A DNA stretch of 48,508 nt from Clostridiales bacterium (GCA_014799505.1 JAAVHV010000030.1:1-48508), one strand, 5' to 3'; numbered from the stretch's first letter, positions 23,295 to 31,975 are shown. Made by a program: numbers and translations. Notes: generated by a model from the sequence alone, not told the origin.

Positions 23295-23495
23295 CTACCT
23301 TCTGAGAAACTCCCGCAGCGGGGCCAGATTCTGTCTGGCTACCCAAGCCTCCAGCACAACGTAGTATTCCTCACGGATGATACTGGGTGGGAGCCCGTGA
23401 AAAGCCTCCCTATGCTGTTCGTTCCATTGTGTCCTATCGGCGTATGGGTCGCGGTATGGGTCTTGCGCTGAACCGGATTTTGACCCATACGGATT
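23295..23495 (-). pseudogene. Remnant C-terminal coding fragment
   Basis: Between two in-frame stops on the minus strand there is an open frame with no ATG. It has a protein-like composition and ends REEYYVVLEAWV followed by APLREFLRR. It looks like the tail of a gene cut by the arrival of the recombinase element next door. I do not recognise the family. Confidence 0.35.
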
Positions 23496-23513
23496 TTAAG
23501 CGAAAAAGTAACA

Positions 23514-23547
23514 AAAACGCCTGATTTCTTACGAAATCAGGCGTTTT
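23514..23547 (-). terminator. Terminator overlapping the recombinase stop codon
   Basis: A perfect 15-bp stem (AAAACGCCTGATTTC with its complement, 4-nt loop) with A and T runs at its ends. The recombinase stop codon (23537-23539) lies inside the stem, so gene end and terminator overlap. Confidence 0.85.
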
Positions 23548-25015
23548 CTGGTGGCCCATTACCTACCATATCCGAACTATTCACATCATCAAGGGAAATC
23601 GTCTTTGTGCCGTCCTTATAATTGAAGGTCAGCACGATTTTATCATCATACACGAACACAGCATTGACAAAGCAATCAATGAGCCGTTGCCGCTGGGCTT
23701 CATCATGTATATCGGTCTTTTTGTACTGGTCGAGGAAAAAGGCGATTTGCTCACGGGACAAGGCTGGGTTTTTGATCTGTTCAACTAAAATCTGCTGTTC
23801 AAGCTGGGCTTTCTGTTCCTCTAAGTCTGCAAGCCGCTGTTTGGTGGAAGCGGTGACAATGCCCATTTGGATAGCGTTTAGCATATTTTCAATGCCCTTT
23901 TCCGCTTCGCCTAACTGCTTGCGCAAAAGCCGCAGGTCAAAACTCTCCTGCCCCTGCATGGCTAAAAGCCTGTCCGTGATTTGCTCCATCAAAGGCCCGT
24001 TCATCACAACAGCCATCGTCTGATCTACTACCAGATTTTCAATCCATTCTTTTTTGACCGCCCGCTTGTGGCACCCGGCCTTTTTCTTGGCGCTGGCACA
24101 TTTGTAATAACGGTACACTTTCCCGCCTGTTCCCGTTCCGCTCTCCCCGAACATGATTTTGCCGCACTCGCCGCAAAATAGCTTAGTAGTCAAAAGATAA
24201 CTTTCCTTGGCCTTGGCAGTAGCCGGGGCCTGTTTATTTTTGCCCATTCGCGCCTGCACCCGATTAAAAGTATCTTCATCAACCAGGGCCGGAACCCCGT
24301 CGGGGATAACCACATCTTGATATTTGTACTCGCCTATGTACTTCCGATTCTGCAACAGGGTGTTAAAACTGGGATATGCGAACTTATAACCCCGCGACGT
24401 TTTCAGCCCCCTGGCGTTGAGATCGTTGACAATTTCCCGGATGGTTTCACCTTCGGCGTACCGCTTGAAAATCTCCTGGACGATTGGGGCCGTGTCCGGG
24501 TCAATTTCCAGCCGCTTGTCGGCCCCCAGCTTGAACCCCAACGGAATACGCCCGCCATTGTTCCGGCCCTTCAAAGCGTTGTCCTTCTGGCCCCGGTGTA
24601 TTTTCTCAGAAAGCTCGGCGCTGTAATATTCCGCCATGCCCTCAAGCATGGATTCCAAAATGATACCTTCCGGCCCCTCGGTGATATGCTCGGTAGCGGA
24701 CACCACCCGGACACCGTTCTTTTTCAAAATGCTCTTATAGTGTGCGCTGTCATAGCGGTTGCGGGCGAACCTGTCCAGCTTCCAGACAAGGACGGTATCA
24801 AACAGGTGCTTGCCGCTGTCCCTTATCATCCGCTGGAAGTCAAGCCGCTTGTCGGTATCCTTGGAAGCGGACAGCGCCCGGTCAATGTAGCTGTCAATAA
24901 CCCGGATTCCGTTCCGCTCGGCGTACTCTTTGCATTCCCGAAGCTGGCCCTCTATGGATTCTTCCCGCTGACGGTCTGACGAGAATCGGGCATAAATTAC
25001 GGCGTTGGCGCTCAT
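23537..25015 (-). CDS. Large serine recombinase
   Basis: A 492-residue site-specific recombinase. The N-terminal resolvase domain (about 1-150) has catalytic Ser12 in VIYARFSSDRQ and the Arg-rich KLDRFARNR. A recombinase domain follows (about 160-270; NGGRIPLGFK), then a zinc ribbon (FCGECGKIMFG with later Cys pair), and a long coiled coil (about 365-430). Enzymes of this type integrate and excise elements through attP/attB sites. It overlaps the XRE gene by 4 bp, so both come from one promoter. Attachment sites were not identified. Confidence 0.93.
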   Translation of the reverse strand: MSANAVIYARFSSDRQREESIEGQLRECKEYAERNGIRVIDSYIDRALSASKDTDKRLDFQRMIRDSGKHLFDTVLVWKLDRFARNRYDSAHYKSILKKNGVRVVSATEHITEGPEGIILESMLEGMAEYYSAELSEKIHRGQKDNALKGRNNGGRIPLGFKLGADKRLEIDPDTAPIVQEIFKRYAEGETIREIVNDLNARGLKTSRGYKFAYPSFNTLLQNRKYIGEYKYQDVVIPDGVPALVDEDTFNRVQARMGKNKQAPATAKAKESYLLTTKLFCGECGKIMFGESGTGTGGKVYRYYKCASAKKKAGCHKRAVKKEWIENLVVDQTMAVVMNGPLMEQITDRLLAMQGQESFDLRLLRKQLGEAEKGIENMLNAIQMGIVTASTKQRLADLEEQKAQLEQQILVEQIKNPALSREQIAFFLDQYKKTDIHDEAQRQRLIDCFVNAVFVYDDKIVLTFNYKDGTKTISLDDVNSSDMVGNGPPENA

Positions 25016-25368
25016 TGTTTCGATTCCTCCATCATCTGAAATAAGGTATCTTTCAACTTGGCATTGTAGGGAGAAGCTGGGTCAAAGCACATCTCTATAA
25101 ACTGCTTCATGTCCTCGCTGGTGGCGTTCAGCCGGGGTTTGCACTCAAACAGCTTCCCCTCCGGCTGGTCTGCCCTACAGCATAGATAATCCATGGAAAT
25201 ATCAAAGTATTCGGCCATATGCAACAGCAATTTGAGGGACGGGGCCGTTTTGCCCGTCTCGGTTTTGGCTATGGTGGCCTGGTTGCTCTCGCAGATTTTG
25301 GCAAGTTCGACTTGGGACAGGTGGTTAGCCTCCCGCACTTCCTTGATACGCTTTCCAATATCGCTCAT
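25012..25368 (-). CDS. XRE-family repressor preceding the recombinase
   Basis: A 118-residue protein. Residues 1-60 form a lambda-repressor-type HTH (IGKRIKEVREANHLSQVELAKI, then SNQATIAKTETGKTAPSLKLLLHMAEYF). The C-terminal half is helical and of unknown role. The start at 25368 follows AAAGGGGCG; the open frame upstream to 25731 crosses the promoter and is rejected. Its position with a 4-bp ATGA overlap suggests it regulates the recombinase and itself. Confidence 0.88.
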   Translation of the reverse strand: MSDIGKRIKEVREANHLSQVELAKICESNQATIAKTETGKTAPSLKLLLHMAEYFDISMDYLCCRADQPEGKLFECKPRLNATSEDMKQFIEMCFDPASPYNAKLKDTLFQMMEESKQ

Positions 25369-25392
25369 ATTGAACGCCCCTTTCTGTATTCT

Positions 25393-25421
25393 ATTATAGC
25401 ATATTATAGCGGAATAGTCAA
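25393..25421 (-). promoter_or_regulatory. Promoter of the XRE-recombinase pair
   Basis: On the minus strand TTGACT (25416-25421), 17-bp spacer and TATAAT (25393-25398). The spacer and -10 include a direct repeat GCTATAATA/GCTATAATA, a candidate repressor site. Confidence 0.82.
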
Positions 25422-25439
25422 TGAAAATATAGAATATCG

Positions 25440-26058
25440 CAAAATTCTTTAAACGCAAAAAAGCCCCTGCAAGCCCCGTAAAGGGCCGCAGGAGCAACGA
25501 TACCCCGCACCAAGTAATAACCCCCCGTCCCATGCCCCGCAGGGCATACAAGCGACGCAATCCCCACGGGGACAGCGCCCCAGGGTCTTGCCAGCCCATC
25601 GGCGGGGGATTGCATGGAGCGGAACCAACCTTTGGCCCCGCCTTATGCCCAGGGCCGACAACTGCCCAGGCTCCACCCGTGGCGGGCGCACCTGTTCCCA
25701 GGCCAGCCGCAACCCAGCTTTCAAAACCCAAAAAACGGCTTGCGTCTTTTGCTCAAATGGTGTAGAATAGTGGCACCGAGGCAAATAAAAGGCAGGACGT
25801 GAGGGATTGCCGTCCCCCACGCCCCTATGCGGGAGCGCACACTCCCACACAATAGCAATATGCTACGCCAACCCCATTATAACGGTTTTCCCTATCTTAT
25901 TCAAGGGCCGTTTTGGGGCTTTGTGTCTATGCGTGTAATGCGGTGTGGGGTTTTTATATCCCGCGCCGCTTTCTGTTTGCCTCGATGGGAACGCCCAACG
26001 GGGGCCGGGAATGGGAGTACCACCCCCTGGGGCCGTACCATTGAGACAAAACGCTTTT
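25440..26058. other. GC-rich gap with no supported gene
   Basis: Open frames occur on both strands, as expected for GC-rich DNA, but none has a good ribosome site with a recognisable protein. A possible hairpin (CCCCTGC with GCAGGAG) sits near 25464-25495. The stretch separates the recombinase module from the SLH lipoprotein. Confidence 0.5.
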
Positions 26059-26071
26059 GGGAGGATTTCGC

Positions 26072-27751
26072 GTGAAAAAACAGAGAATTCTAAGCCTATG
26101 CCTGGCTTCCCTTCTGGCTGTGTCGCTTGCGGCCTGTAAGGGACAGGCAGAGGAACAGGACAGCACCCCACCCACGGCCAGCGTCCAGCCGACCACCGAG
26201 CCAACGCCTACCCCCACCCCGCCGATCCCCTATACCGATGTAGCCGAGAGCGCACCTTACTATGACGCGGTGGTATGGGCCTATGAGAACGGGATCGCGT
26301 CCGATGGCTCCACCTTTGAACCAGATTCCGCCTGTACCCGTGGGCAGGTTATTACCTTTATGTGGCGTGCCGCAGGTTCACCAGAACCCCAGGCAACGGA
26401 AAGCCCGTTCAGCGACGTTTCATCCGCCGATTGGTTTTACAGCCCAGCATTATGGGCCTACGAAAACGGTATTGCCACCAGCACCACATTTAATCCAGGC
26501 AACCCCTGCACCAACGGCGAGGCCCTCACCTTCCTGTGGCGGGCCGAGGGCAAGCCCGCCGCCGCTGTCTACAGCAGTCCCATGGCCCTGGCCGCGCCCG
26601 ACAAGTATTTCACCCGCCCGGTGGCCTGGGCTGAAACGAACGGCCTGTTTGCCGGGGCAGACTTTGACCCTGCCGCCCCATGTTCCCGCGCTGATCTGAT
26701 GACATACCTGTACTGGGTCACGGAAGAATGGACATTCCCAGAGGAAGCTAAAACTGTCCAGGCAGAGTATGAGCAGATCATCAATGACGCGCAGTTGTAT
26801 GAGGTTCACGGCTCCGGCCTGTGCTATGCCGACTATGTTGACGTTGATGGGGACGGCAAGGTGGAACTGCTGACGCTTGAAATTGACAAGGAGAAATATA
26901 ACGATATTGTGACAATATACGCGGACATTAACGGACACGCCGGGAAGTCTTATGAGGGAACCTTTGATGCCCTTGTGGGGAACAGGGTAGCCGACCTCTC
27001 ACTGTGCAAAGCGGATGGTCAGCTCTATTTATTTGCAAGTGGATGGTATGTCGAGCGCGCAGGGGAATATTACCAATATATAGATAAGTTTTATAGGCTT
27101 GGAAAGGATACCGTCACCCTTGAGTACGATTTATATGCAGAAGAAACGGCTGTTTTTGATGAAGGAACTTATGAATATCTCTATACCGCGTATACCTATA
27201 CCGCTTCCGATAAAAAAGTCTCCGAGGGTGAGTTCAAGGCGCTTTTGGAAAAGTTTACAGATGAAAATCTGCTTTATACATTTGATGTCTATGGCCTTGT
27301 AATTGGCATAGAGGATCGCGGGCTTCTGCCCACCGCAGAGGAATATCAGTTAGCTTATTGGACAGCGGTCAATCCGGCTTACGCGGCGGTGTTGAAGGGG
27401 GATTTTTCCGCCTTTGCGGGAACATATACTGATTCCGGCGTTAGTGTGACTTTGAATAGCAATGGTGTCTTGACAGGCGGCACCTCCCAATTTGCAACTA
27501 ATCTGAAGCCATCTTCTATTACTATCACCAAAGATGGTAGGATTCATTGTGTACTTAGAACAAGAGATCTGACAGACGGGCCTTGCGAGGAAAGTTATGA
27601 TATATGCCCCATTGGCGTTGGTGGCGGATTGTACTTTGATCCTCAACTTGGTGAGGATGTTATAATAGATGCATCCAAAGTTCGACTTGATTATAATTGG
27701 CGGCATTTTAATATTACGCCAAGTACTGTTACCTATTATAAGGCATCGTAA
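26072..27751 (+). CDS. SLH-domain lipoprotein
   Basis: A 559-residue exported protein starting at GTG (26072) with GGGAGG upstream. The signal ends with the lipobox LAAC (about residue 24). A Thr/Pro-rich linker leads to three S-layer-homology units (about 55-110, 115-160, 165-220; YYDAVVWAYENGIA, WFYSPALWAYENGIA, YFTRPVAWAETNGLF). The C-terminal 330 residues are a domain I do not recognise, with a DVDGDGKVELL calcium-loop-like motif. SLH modules bind wall polymers. Base composition shifts from GC-rich to AT-rich within the gene, near 26900, hinting at a chimeric origin. Confidence 0.85.
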   Translation: MKKQRILSLCLASLLAVSLAACKGQAEEQDSTPPTASVQPTTEPTPTPTPPIPYTDVAESAPYYDAVVWAYENGIASDGSTFEPDSACTRGQVITFMWRAAGSPEPQATESPFSDVSSADWFYSPALWAYENGIATSTTFNPGNPCTNGEALTFLWRAEGKPAAAVYSSPMALAAPDKYFTRPVAWAETNGLFAGADFDPAAPCSRADLMTYLYWVTEEWTFPEEAKTVQAEYEQIINDAQLYEVHGSGLCYADYVDVDGDGKVELLTLEIDKEKYNDIVTIYADINGHAGKSYEGTFDALVGNRVADLSLCKADGQLYLFASGWYVERAGEYYQYIDKFYRLGKDTVTLEYDLYAEETAVFDEGTYEYLYTAYTYTASDKKVSEGEFKALLEKFTDENLLYTFDVYGLVIGIEDRGLLPTAEEYQLAYWTAVNPAYAAVLKGDFSAFAGTYTDSGVSVTLNSNGVLTGGTSQFATNLKPSSITITKDGRIHCVLRTRDLTDGPCEESYDICPIGVGGGLYFDPQLGEDVIIDASKVRLDYNWRHFNITPSTVTYYKAS

Positions 27752-27886
27752 CCCATCCGGCCATTAGCGGACAGGCACAAAAAGAAACAGGAGGGACGGC
27801 GGCTGTAGAAGTTGCCGCCCCTTCTGTTGGTTTGCGGCACGAACGGGGGTTTCTTTAGGGGCGGGGAAAATTTTTGAAAAAAGGGG

Positions 27887-27915
27887 TTGACGATCTGGCC
27901 AGGCTGTGGTATAAT
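27887..27915 (+). promoter_or_regulatory. Promoter of the replication module
   Basis: TTGACG (27887-27892), a 17-bp spacer and TATAAT (27910-27915). The leader to the first gene is about 235 nt. Confidence 0.75.
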
Positions 27916-28154
27916 CAGGATCAATATCAGGTGTGACTGAGCGTCATGTGTTTGGCGAGTCCCCTGGTGGCAAACTGGATAACGCTCCCATTTTGGTGCA
28001 GGATTGTCCGAGAATAGACCGTGAGGTGCTGTTTTCGGGTGGTTTTGCGCCGTTTTTGTGTTTAGGCGCCTCGCGGCTTTAAAAGTCGGGGGGTGTTTTT
28101 TTATCTTAAATAGCGTAGCAACTTTAATCTAAATCTGTGAAAGGAGTAGCTTAA
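27916..28154 (+). other. Long leader of the replication module
   Basis: About 235 nt between promoter and gene contain GC-rich words and T runs but no ORF with a good start. It could hold a replication origin or a regulatory RNA; I cannot show either. Confidence 0.4.
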
Positions 28155-28559
28155 ATGCCAAATCCAAAAACTGACAATCCATTTTTGCGCCTCGATCTCA
28201 CGCTGGCTGATCTCTGCTACATTGGCGGCGTGAAAGGGCCAACAGAAATCCGCCCCGAACACGCACCACTTCTGATCGGCACTGAGACAACCGTCGAACA
28301 CAACGATAAAACGGGTGTCTCCAAAACCGTCTCGCGTTACTGCGTAGTTCTGCCCGGAAGCGGCTTCATGAAGGTGATTATAAAGGTTGAAGAACCTGCA
28401 CCCAGCATCACCCAAGAGGCCATTGACAGGTTTGGCGGCGCGGTTCGCGTGAACATCCAAGGTTTTTCAAGCGGGTCGTTTGAGACGAACGGCGGCGGGG
28501 CCCGTCCGTATTTCAAAGCCGCCCAAGTTACACCCATCCAGGCCCAGCCTAACAAGTAA
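28155..28559 (+). CDS. Small protein of the replication module, possible ssDNA-binding protein
   Basis: A 134-residue soluble protein, beta-rich in appearance (RYCVVLPGSGFMKVIIKVEE), with a C-terminal Gly-rich and Pro-rich tail. Size, place at the head of an operon with a rolling-circle Rep, and composition would suit a single-stranded-DNA-binding protein, but no motif proves it. The start follows AAAGGAGTAGC. The next gene begins 55 bp later. Confidence 0.65.
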   Translation: MPNPKTDNPFLRLDLTLADLCYIGGVKGPTEIRPEHAPLLIGTETTVEHNDKTGVSKTVSRYCVVLPGSGFMKVIIKVEEPAPSITQEAIDRFGGAVRVNIQGFSSGSFETNGGGARPYFKAAQVTPIQAQPNK

Positions 28560-28614
28560 ACGGCGACCCTGGCCCCTGTGGGGCCGGGGTCAGAGAAAGG
28601 AGCAGACGCACATC

Positions 28615-29376
28615 ATGCAAAGACTAAAAAACCTCCTCCGTTCGGCGCTCAATTTTGGGAAAGCAAAAATTGGGGCGCGAGTTGACAAAATCAACGCCGG
28701 GTTTGGAGAAGAAAACGTGCCGCAGGTGCTACTAAATGTAATCGCGCTGGTTTTACCATTTGGAATTAGCCTGTTTGCGGGTATCGTTTTAGTGCGATTT
28801 GTCATTCAAAATTTACATCTTTTTATTATTGGTGCGTTCTTAGCGGCGGCACTTTATTCCGCAGTCCTCAAGTTTTTGGGTGTAGATGTTGATGATGGAA
28901 ACGGTGAAGATTCGATTTCCATTGAATTGGCGGAACAGGAGGCCGAAGAAGTCCACGAAGACTTATTGAACCTAATGTATAACGCCATCGCGGACACATC
29001 AGAACATATGCCGATTCAACGACCACGGGACGAATACAGCATCGAAACCAGTCGCAAGAAATCATATTGGATGGAAGGTTCCATGGCTGTTCATCAGTTT
29101 GAAGTTGATTGTGACAGTATGATTGACCCCCCCACGCGCGATAATCTTATCCGTGAACTCCAACGCCATATTAACCAACAGTCCCGCCGTTATCCAGGCT
29201 TAATGCGCGACGGTCATCCTCCCGTCGTGTACGACATAAAAAGACACAATAACTTTTTGCTTATTGAGGTCGTACTTCATTATAAAAATCACAGCAAGAA
29301 AATCGAGGATCGGAAGCGTGCCCGCATTAAGCGCCGGCATGGTCAAGAGCGGATTGACGACCCGCGTTATCAATGA
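28615..29376 (+). CDS. Membrane protein of the replication module
   Basis: A 253-residue protein with a basic N-terminus, two closely spaced hydrophobic helices (about 40-63 and 66-88) and a large charged C-terminal domain rich in Arg/Lys/Glu. The start at 28615 (MQRLKNLLRS) follows AAAGGAGC at a longish distance (12 nt). The stop overlaps the ATPase start by 4 bp (ATGA), so the two are translationally coupled. It may anchor the ATPase to the membrane. I do not recognise a family. Confidence 0.7.
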   Translation: MQRLKNLLRSALNFGKAKIGARVDKINAGFGEENVPQVLLNVIALVLPFGISLFAGIVLVRFVIQNLHLFIIGAFLAAALYSAVLKFLGVDVDDGNGEDSISIELAEQEAEEVHEDLLNLMYNAIADTSEHMPIQRPRDEYSIETSRKKSYWMEGSMAVHQFEVDCDSMIDPPTRDNLIRELQRHINQQSRRYPGLMRDGHPPVVYDIKRHNNFLLIEVVLHYKNHSKKIEDRKRARIKRRHGQERIDDPRYQ

Positions 29377-30098
29377 ATCCGCTCTTGTTTTTGGCAGACC
29401 GCTACGCAGACGGAAGTTCCCGCAACCTTATCCCCATTCCGCCCGGAATGATGATAGTAGCTGGAGGCACTGGCTCGGGTAAAACACGGGCCGCCGCTCG
29501 GTTGGTCGCAGAGCTCGCCTACACCCCCCAGGCGCGGGCCTGGATAGTCAGCTATAAGTATGAAGATTTGTTTGCGCCACTTTTGGAGGTTCCCAACGCC
29601 AGGGTCTACATGGGTGCCGACAGCCTACGGGGATTAGAGGATTTCTACAATAACACCTTCAAGGCCCGCATGGAAGGTGCTAAAGATTTTTCCCCAGCCT
29701 GGATATTTCTGGATGAACTCGCGTTAATGACAATGACGCTCTCCCGGAAAGAAAGCGATGAAGTTAAACGGATGATAACATCAATCTTGGTTGCTGGCAG
29801 GGCTTTGTGTTGCTGGGCTGTGATTGGGGTGCAAAGAGCCTCAAGCGAACTGTTCACCGGGTCGCTGGGCGCAAAAGATAACTTCTCGACGCGGATTTTG
29901 TTCGGAAACGCAACAAAAATCGGTGCTGACGTTTTGGAGTTTGACAAAAGCGCGTTTCTCCCAGCGAAAGCGCCGGGGGAGGGTCATATTCTACTAAACG
30001 GCATTGAACAGATACCTTGCAGAGTAGCGGCAAACCTGGGGGACAAATATATTTTAGCGAAGGTTATGGAAGATGTAAAGCGAGTTGTGACCCGGTGA
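29373..30098 (+). CDS. Zot/FtsK-HerA-like P-loop ATPase
   Basis: A 241-residue ATPase with Walker A GGTGSGKT (about residues 31-38), Walker B AWIFLDELAL (about 108-117) and a sensor-like WAVIGVQRAS. Proteins of this size beside a Rep gene are typical of filamentous phage assembly ATPases (Zot/pI) or DNA-translocating FtsK/HerA relatives. The zonula-occludens toxin C-terminal helix is not obvious, so assembly or DNA pumping cannot be separated. Coupled to the membrane protein by a 4-bp overlap. Confidence 0.8.
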   Translation: MNPLLFLADRYADGSSRNLIPIPPGMMIVAGGTGSGKTRAAARLVAELAYTPQARAWIVSYKYEDLFAPLLEVPNARVYMGADSLRGLEDFYNNTFKARMEGAKDFSPAWIFLDELALMTMTLSRKESDEVKRMITSILVAGRALCCWAVIGVQRASSELFTGSLGAKDNFSTRILFGNATKIGADVLEFDKSAFLPAKAPGEGHILLNGIEQIPCRVAANLGDKYILAKVMEDVKRVVTR

Positions 30099-30104
30099 TC
30101 TGGG

Positions 30105-30164
30105 CTGGGGCCTTGCTGGCCGCAGGCCGAGCAAGGCCCCAGCGCCCGCCGCCGAAGGCGGCGG
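30105..30164. repeat. Two strong hairpins between ATPase and rep
   Basis: Hairpin one: a 13-bp stem (30105-30117 with 30130-30142) extended by GGCC-GCA-GGCC. Hairpin two: CCGCCGCC-GAA-GGCGGCGG (30146-30164). They lie right before the rep gene, so could be a terminator, a double-strand origin for rolling-circle replication, or both. A weak promoter-like TTGACT is at 30172. Confidence 0.7.
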
Positions 30165-30239
30165 AGCCTACTTGACTTATATTAACATTTTTCACTATGG
30201 AAAAATCTTTTGATTTTGGAATGAAAGGGGTGGTGCCTA

Positions 30240-31091
30240 ATGAAAGGGTTACACGTAGACCGAGGGAAGGTCTACGAAAGCGATTTTGCTACACTGAAAC
30301 GGTATCGGCCTGACTACTACCGAATCACGCTCCACCGGCATATCCGCCGCGCCGGGTATGAAGCGGAGGACGGCGAGGACGAGCATAGGAAGGGAAAAAA
30401 GAACACGGCAGAGAATGAGGGTAAATTAGAAGCAAGTCTATCAAGGACAAGATCAAAAATATTTGAGTTGGCTCTATGTAACTCCTGGCAATGGTTTTTG
30501 ACATTGACACTAAATCCAGAATATTATGACAGAAAAGACCTAAATGCTTATAAAACAAAACTTTCAAAGTGGTTGTGCAATTATAATTACTTACACAAAA
30601 CGAATATTAAATATTTACTAATACCTGAAAATCACAAAGACGGAAGCTGGCATATGCACGGGCTGATGATGGGCCTACCGATTGAACATTTACATGAGTT
30701 TAGAGAAGATGAACGGCTACCGATAAAAATGCTAATTTTGATAGCGCATGGGCACAAGTTGTATAGCTGGCCCGCTTATGAAAAAACATTTGGCTATATA
30801 TCAATATCGAAAATTAAAAACATCGAAAGTGTTTCTAAATATATAACAAAATACATCACAAAGGACATATACAGCACAAGAATATCACTGAATGACCATT
30901 TATATTATTGCTCAAAAGGGTTGAAACGAGCAGAGAAAATATGCGAAGGGCGATTAGTAAAGGAATTAGATGCAGATTACAGCAACGACTATGTGAAGAT
31001 CAAGACGGTGAAAGATATAGCAGAGGCGCGAGCGTACTTCATAGCAGAAGATGAAGAAGCGACGCAGACGGGAGCGGAGGGAAAAACATGA
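30240..31091 (+). CDS. Rolling-circle replication initiator (HUH endonuclease)
   Basis: A 283-residue Rep protein. WQWFLTLTLNPEYYD (about 81-95) is the first motif, SWHMHGLMMG (about 138-147) the metal-binding HxH, and SVSKYITKYITKD (about 197-209) the tyrosine motif with two candidate catalytic Tyr. HUH enzymes nick the origin, stay bound to the 5' end and start rolling-circle replication. Coding DNA is markedly AT-rich compared with flanking genes, showing foreign origin. The start follows AAAGGGGTGG. Confidence 0.9.
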   Translation: MKGLHVDRGKVYESDFATLKRYRPDYYRITLHRHIRRAGYEAEDGEDEHRKGKKNTAENEGKLEASLSRTRSKIFELALCNSWQWFLTLTLNPEYYDRKDLNAYKTKLSKWLCNYNYLHKTNIKYLLIPENHKDGSWHMHGLMMGLPIEHLHEFREDERLPIKMLILIAHGHKLYSWPAYEKTFGYISISKIKNIESVSKYITKYITKDIYSTRISLNDHLYYCSKGLKRAEKICEGRLVKELDADYSNDYVKIKTVKDIAEARAYFIAEDEEATQTGAEGKT

Positions 31092-31185
31092 AATCCGCCG
31101 CGAAGCGGCTCCCTTTGGCTCCATATCAATAACGGCCCCGCAGGGCCGCACCTTATCACGGCAGTTATAAAAGGAGGTGGAATAA

Positions 31186-31365
31186 ATGAGCCCAGCAGAC
31201 CTAAAGCAGACGGAATATACACAGATGGTCATACCTGAGTTTGAAATAGACGCACTGGCACGTGTTTTACTCCCTGCGCTCCGGGCCTTTTATGCCAGCC
31301 CAGAAGGGCAAGCGGCGTTTGAGGAATGGAAGCGGAACCCGGGATTTAAGGGGGTAAATCAATGA
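31186..31365 (+). CDS. Small hypothetical protein after rep
   Basis: A 59-residue protein (MSPADLKQTEYTQMVIPEFE at its start), acidic in the first half, ending NPGFKGVNQ. AAGGAGGTGG lies 7 nt before the ATG, one of the best ribosome sites here. Its stop overlaps the next start by 4 bp, supporting a real coupled pair. No family recognised. Confidence 0.75.
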   Translation: MSPADLKQTEYTQMVIPEFEIDALARVLLPALRAFYASPEGQAAFEEWKRNPGFKGVNQ

Positions 31366-31628
31366 CCAAAACTGCAATTCTCCAGTTCCAGAAAGATTGT
31401 GCGGCGCATGGCCTTTCCACTGATACGGTGTGTGATCGGCTCCAAGAGGGGTGTTCCCTCTTTGCCGCTCTAAATATTCCAGGTGATTTGAAAATTAACG
31501 TAAAAAGCATATATCCAGGCAAAATACACTATACGATCAATAAAGTCTTTCTCGCAGAATGCTGCGTATTCGACGGCACAGAAAACGATCTGCGAGAGTT
31601 TATTGAAGAACGCAAAAGGAATACATAA
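31362..31628 (+). CDS. Small hypothetical protein, last gene of the element
   Basis: An 88-residue mixed alpha/beta protein with four Cys, overlapping the preceding gene by ATGA. It is followed by a clean terminator and then the tRNA operon, so it marks the right edge of the mobile segment. No family recognised. Confidence 0.72.
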   Translation: MTKTAILQFQKDCAAHGLSTDTVCDRLQEGCSLFAALNIPGDLKINVKSIYPGKIHYTINKVFLAECCVFDGTENDLREFIEERKRNT

Positions 31629-31646
31629 GAGGCACACAGGAAACGA

Positions 31647-31675
31647 CCCCTGTCACGCTGACAGGGGCCGCTTTC
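31647..31675 (+). terminator. Terminator of the replication module
   Basis: A 9-bp stem CCCCTGTCA-CGC-TGACAGGGG (31647-31667) followed by a T-rich CCGCTTTCTT, just after the last small gene. Confidence 0.8.
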
Positions 31676-31753
31676 TTATGCGTTGATACTGTCCAGATAA
31701 ACAACAAATCCGAACCCGTCCCCGATGGGGAAAAGATTCGGATAATGTTGCTT

Positions 31754-31829
31754 TGGTGGAGACTACAGAACTCGAATCTGTGACCTCTTGCGTGTGAAGC
31801 AAGCGCTCTACCGGCTGAGCTAAGCCTCC
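31754..31829 (-). tRNA. tRNA-Val (anticodon CAC)
   Basis: Full cloverleaf: acceptor GGAGGCT/AGTCTCC, anticodon stem CTTGC/GCAAG with loop TTCACAC, T-arm ACAGATTCGAGTTCTGT, discriminator A and encoded CCA. Third gene of the tRNA operon. Confidence 0.93.
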
Positions 31830-31833
31830 ATAT

Positions 31834-31908
31834 TGGTGACCCGGACGGGAATCGAACCCGTGTTACCGCCGTGAAAGGGCGGTGTCTTAGCCGCTTGACC
31901 ACCGGGCC
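31834..31908 (-). tRNA. tRNA-Glu (anticodon TTC)
   Basis: Acceptor GGCCCGG/CCGGGTC, anticodon stem CCGCC/GGCGG with loop CTTTCAC, T-arm with GGTTCGATTCC, encoded CCA. It is 4 bp from tRNA-Val. Confidence 0.94.
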
Positions 31909-31943
31909 GCGGATGCCCAAGGCGGGCGGTATCAGAACGGGGG

Positions 31944-31974
31944 CCCGAAGAAGCGGCATCGCCGCTTCTTCGGG
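31944..31974. repeat. Perfect hairpin between tRNA-Glu and tRNA-Met
   Basis: A 14-bp stem (CCCGAAGAAGCGGC with its complement, ATC loop). In an otherwise tight tRNA operon it lies in the 67-bp Met-Glu spacer and may be an RNA processing site or a palindromic insert. Confidence 0.75.
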
Positions 31975-31975
31975 A

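Noticed and set aside
25369..25731. N-terminal extension of the XRE gene
   Set aside because: It crosses the promoter and the AT-rich operator-like repeats; the start at 25368 has the ribosome site.
27916..28154. dif or attachment site for a filamentous phage
   Set aside because: I searched the leader and the flanks by eye for a dif-like palindrome and found none.
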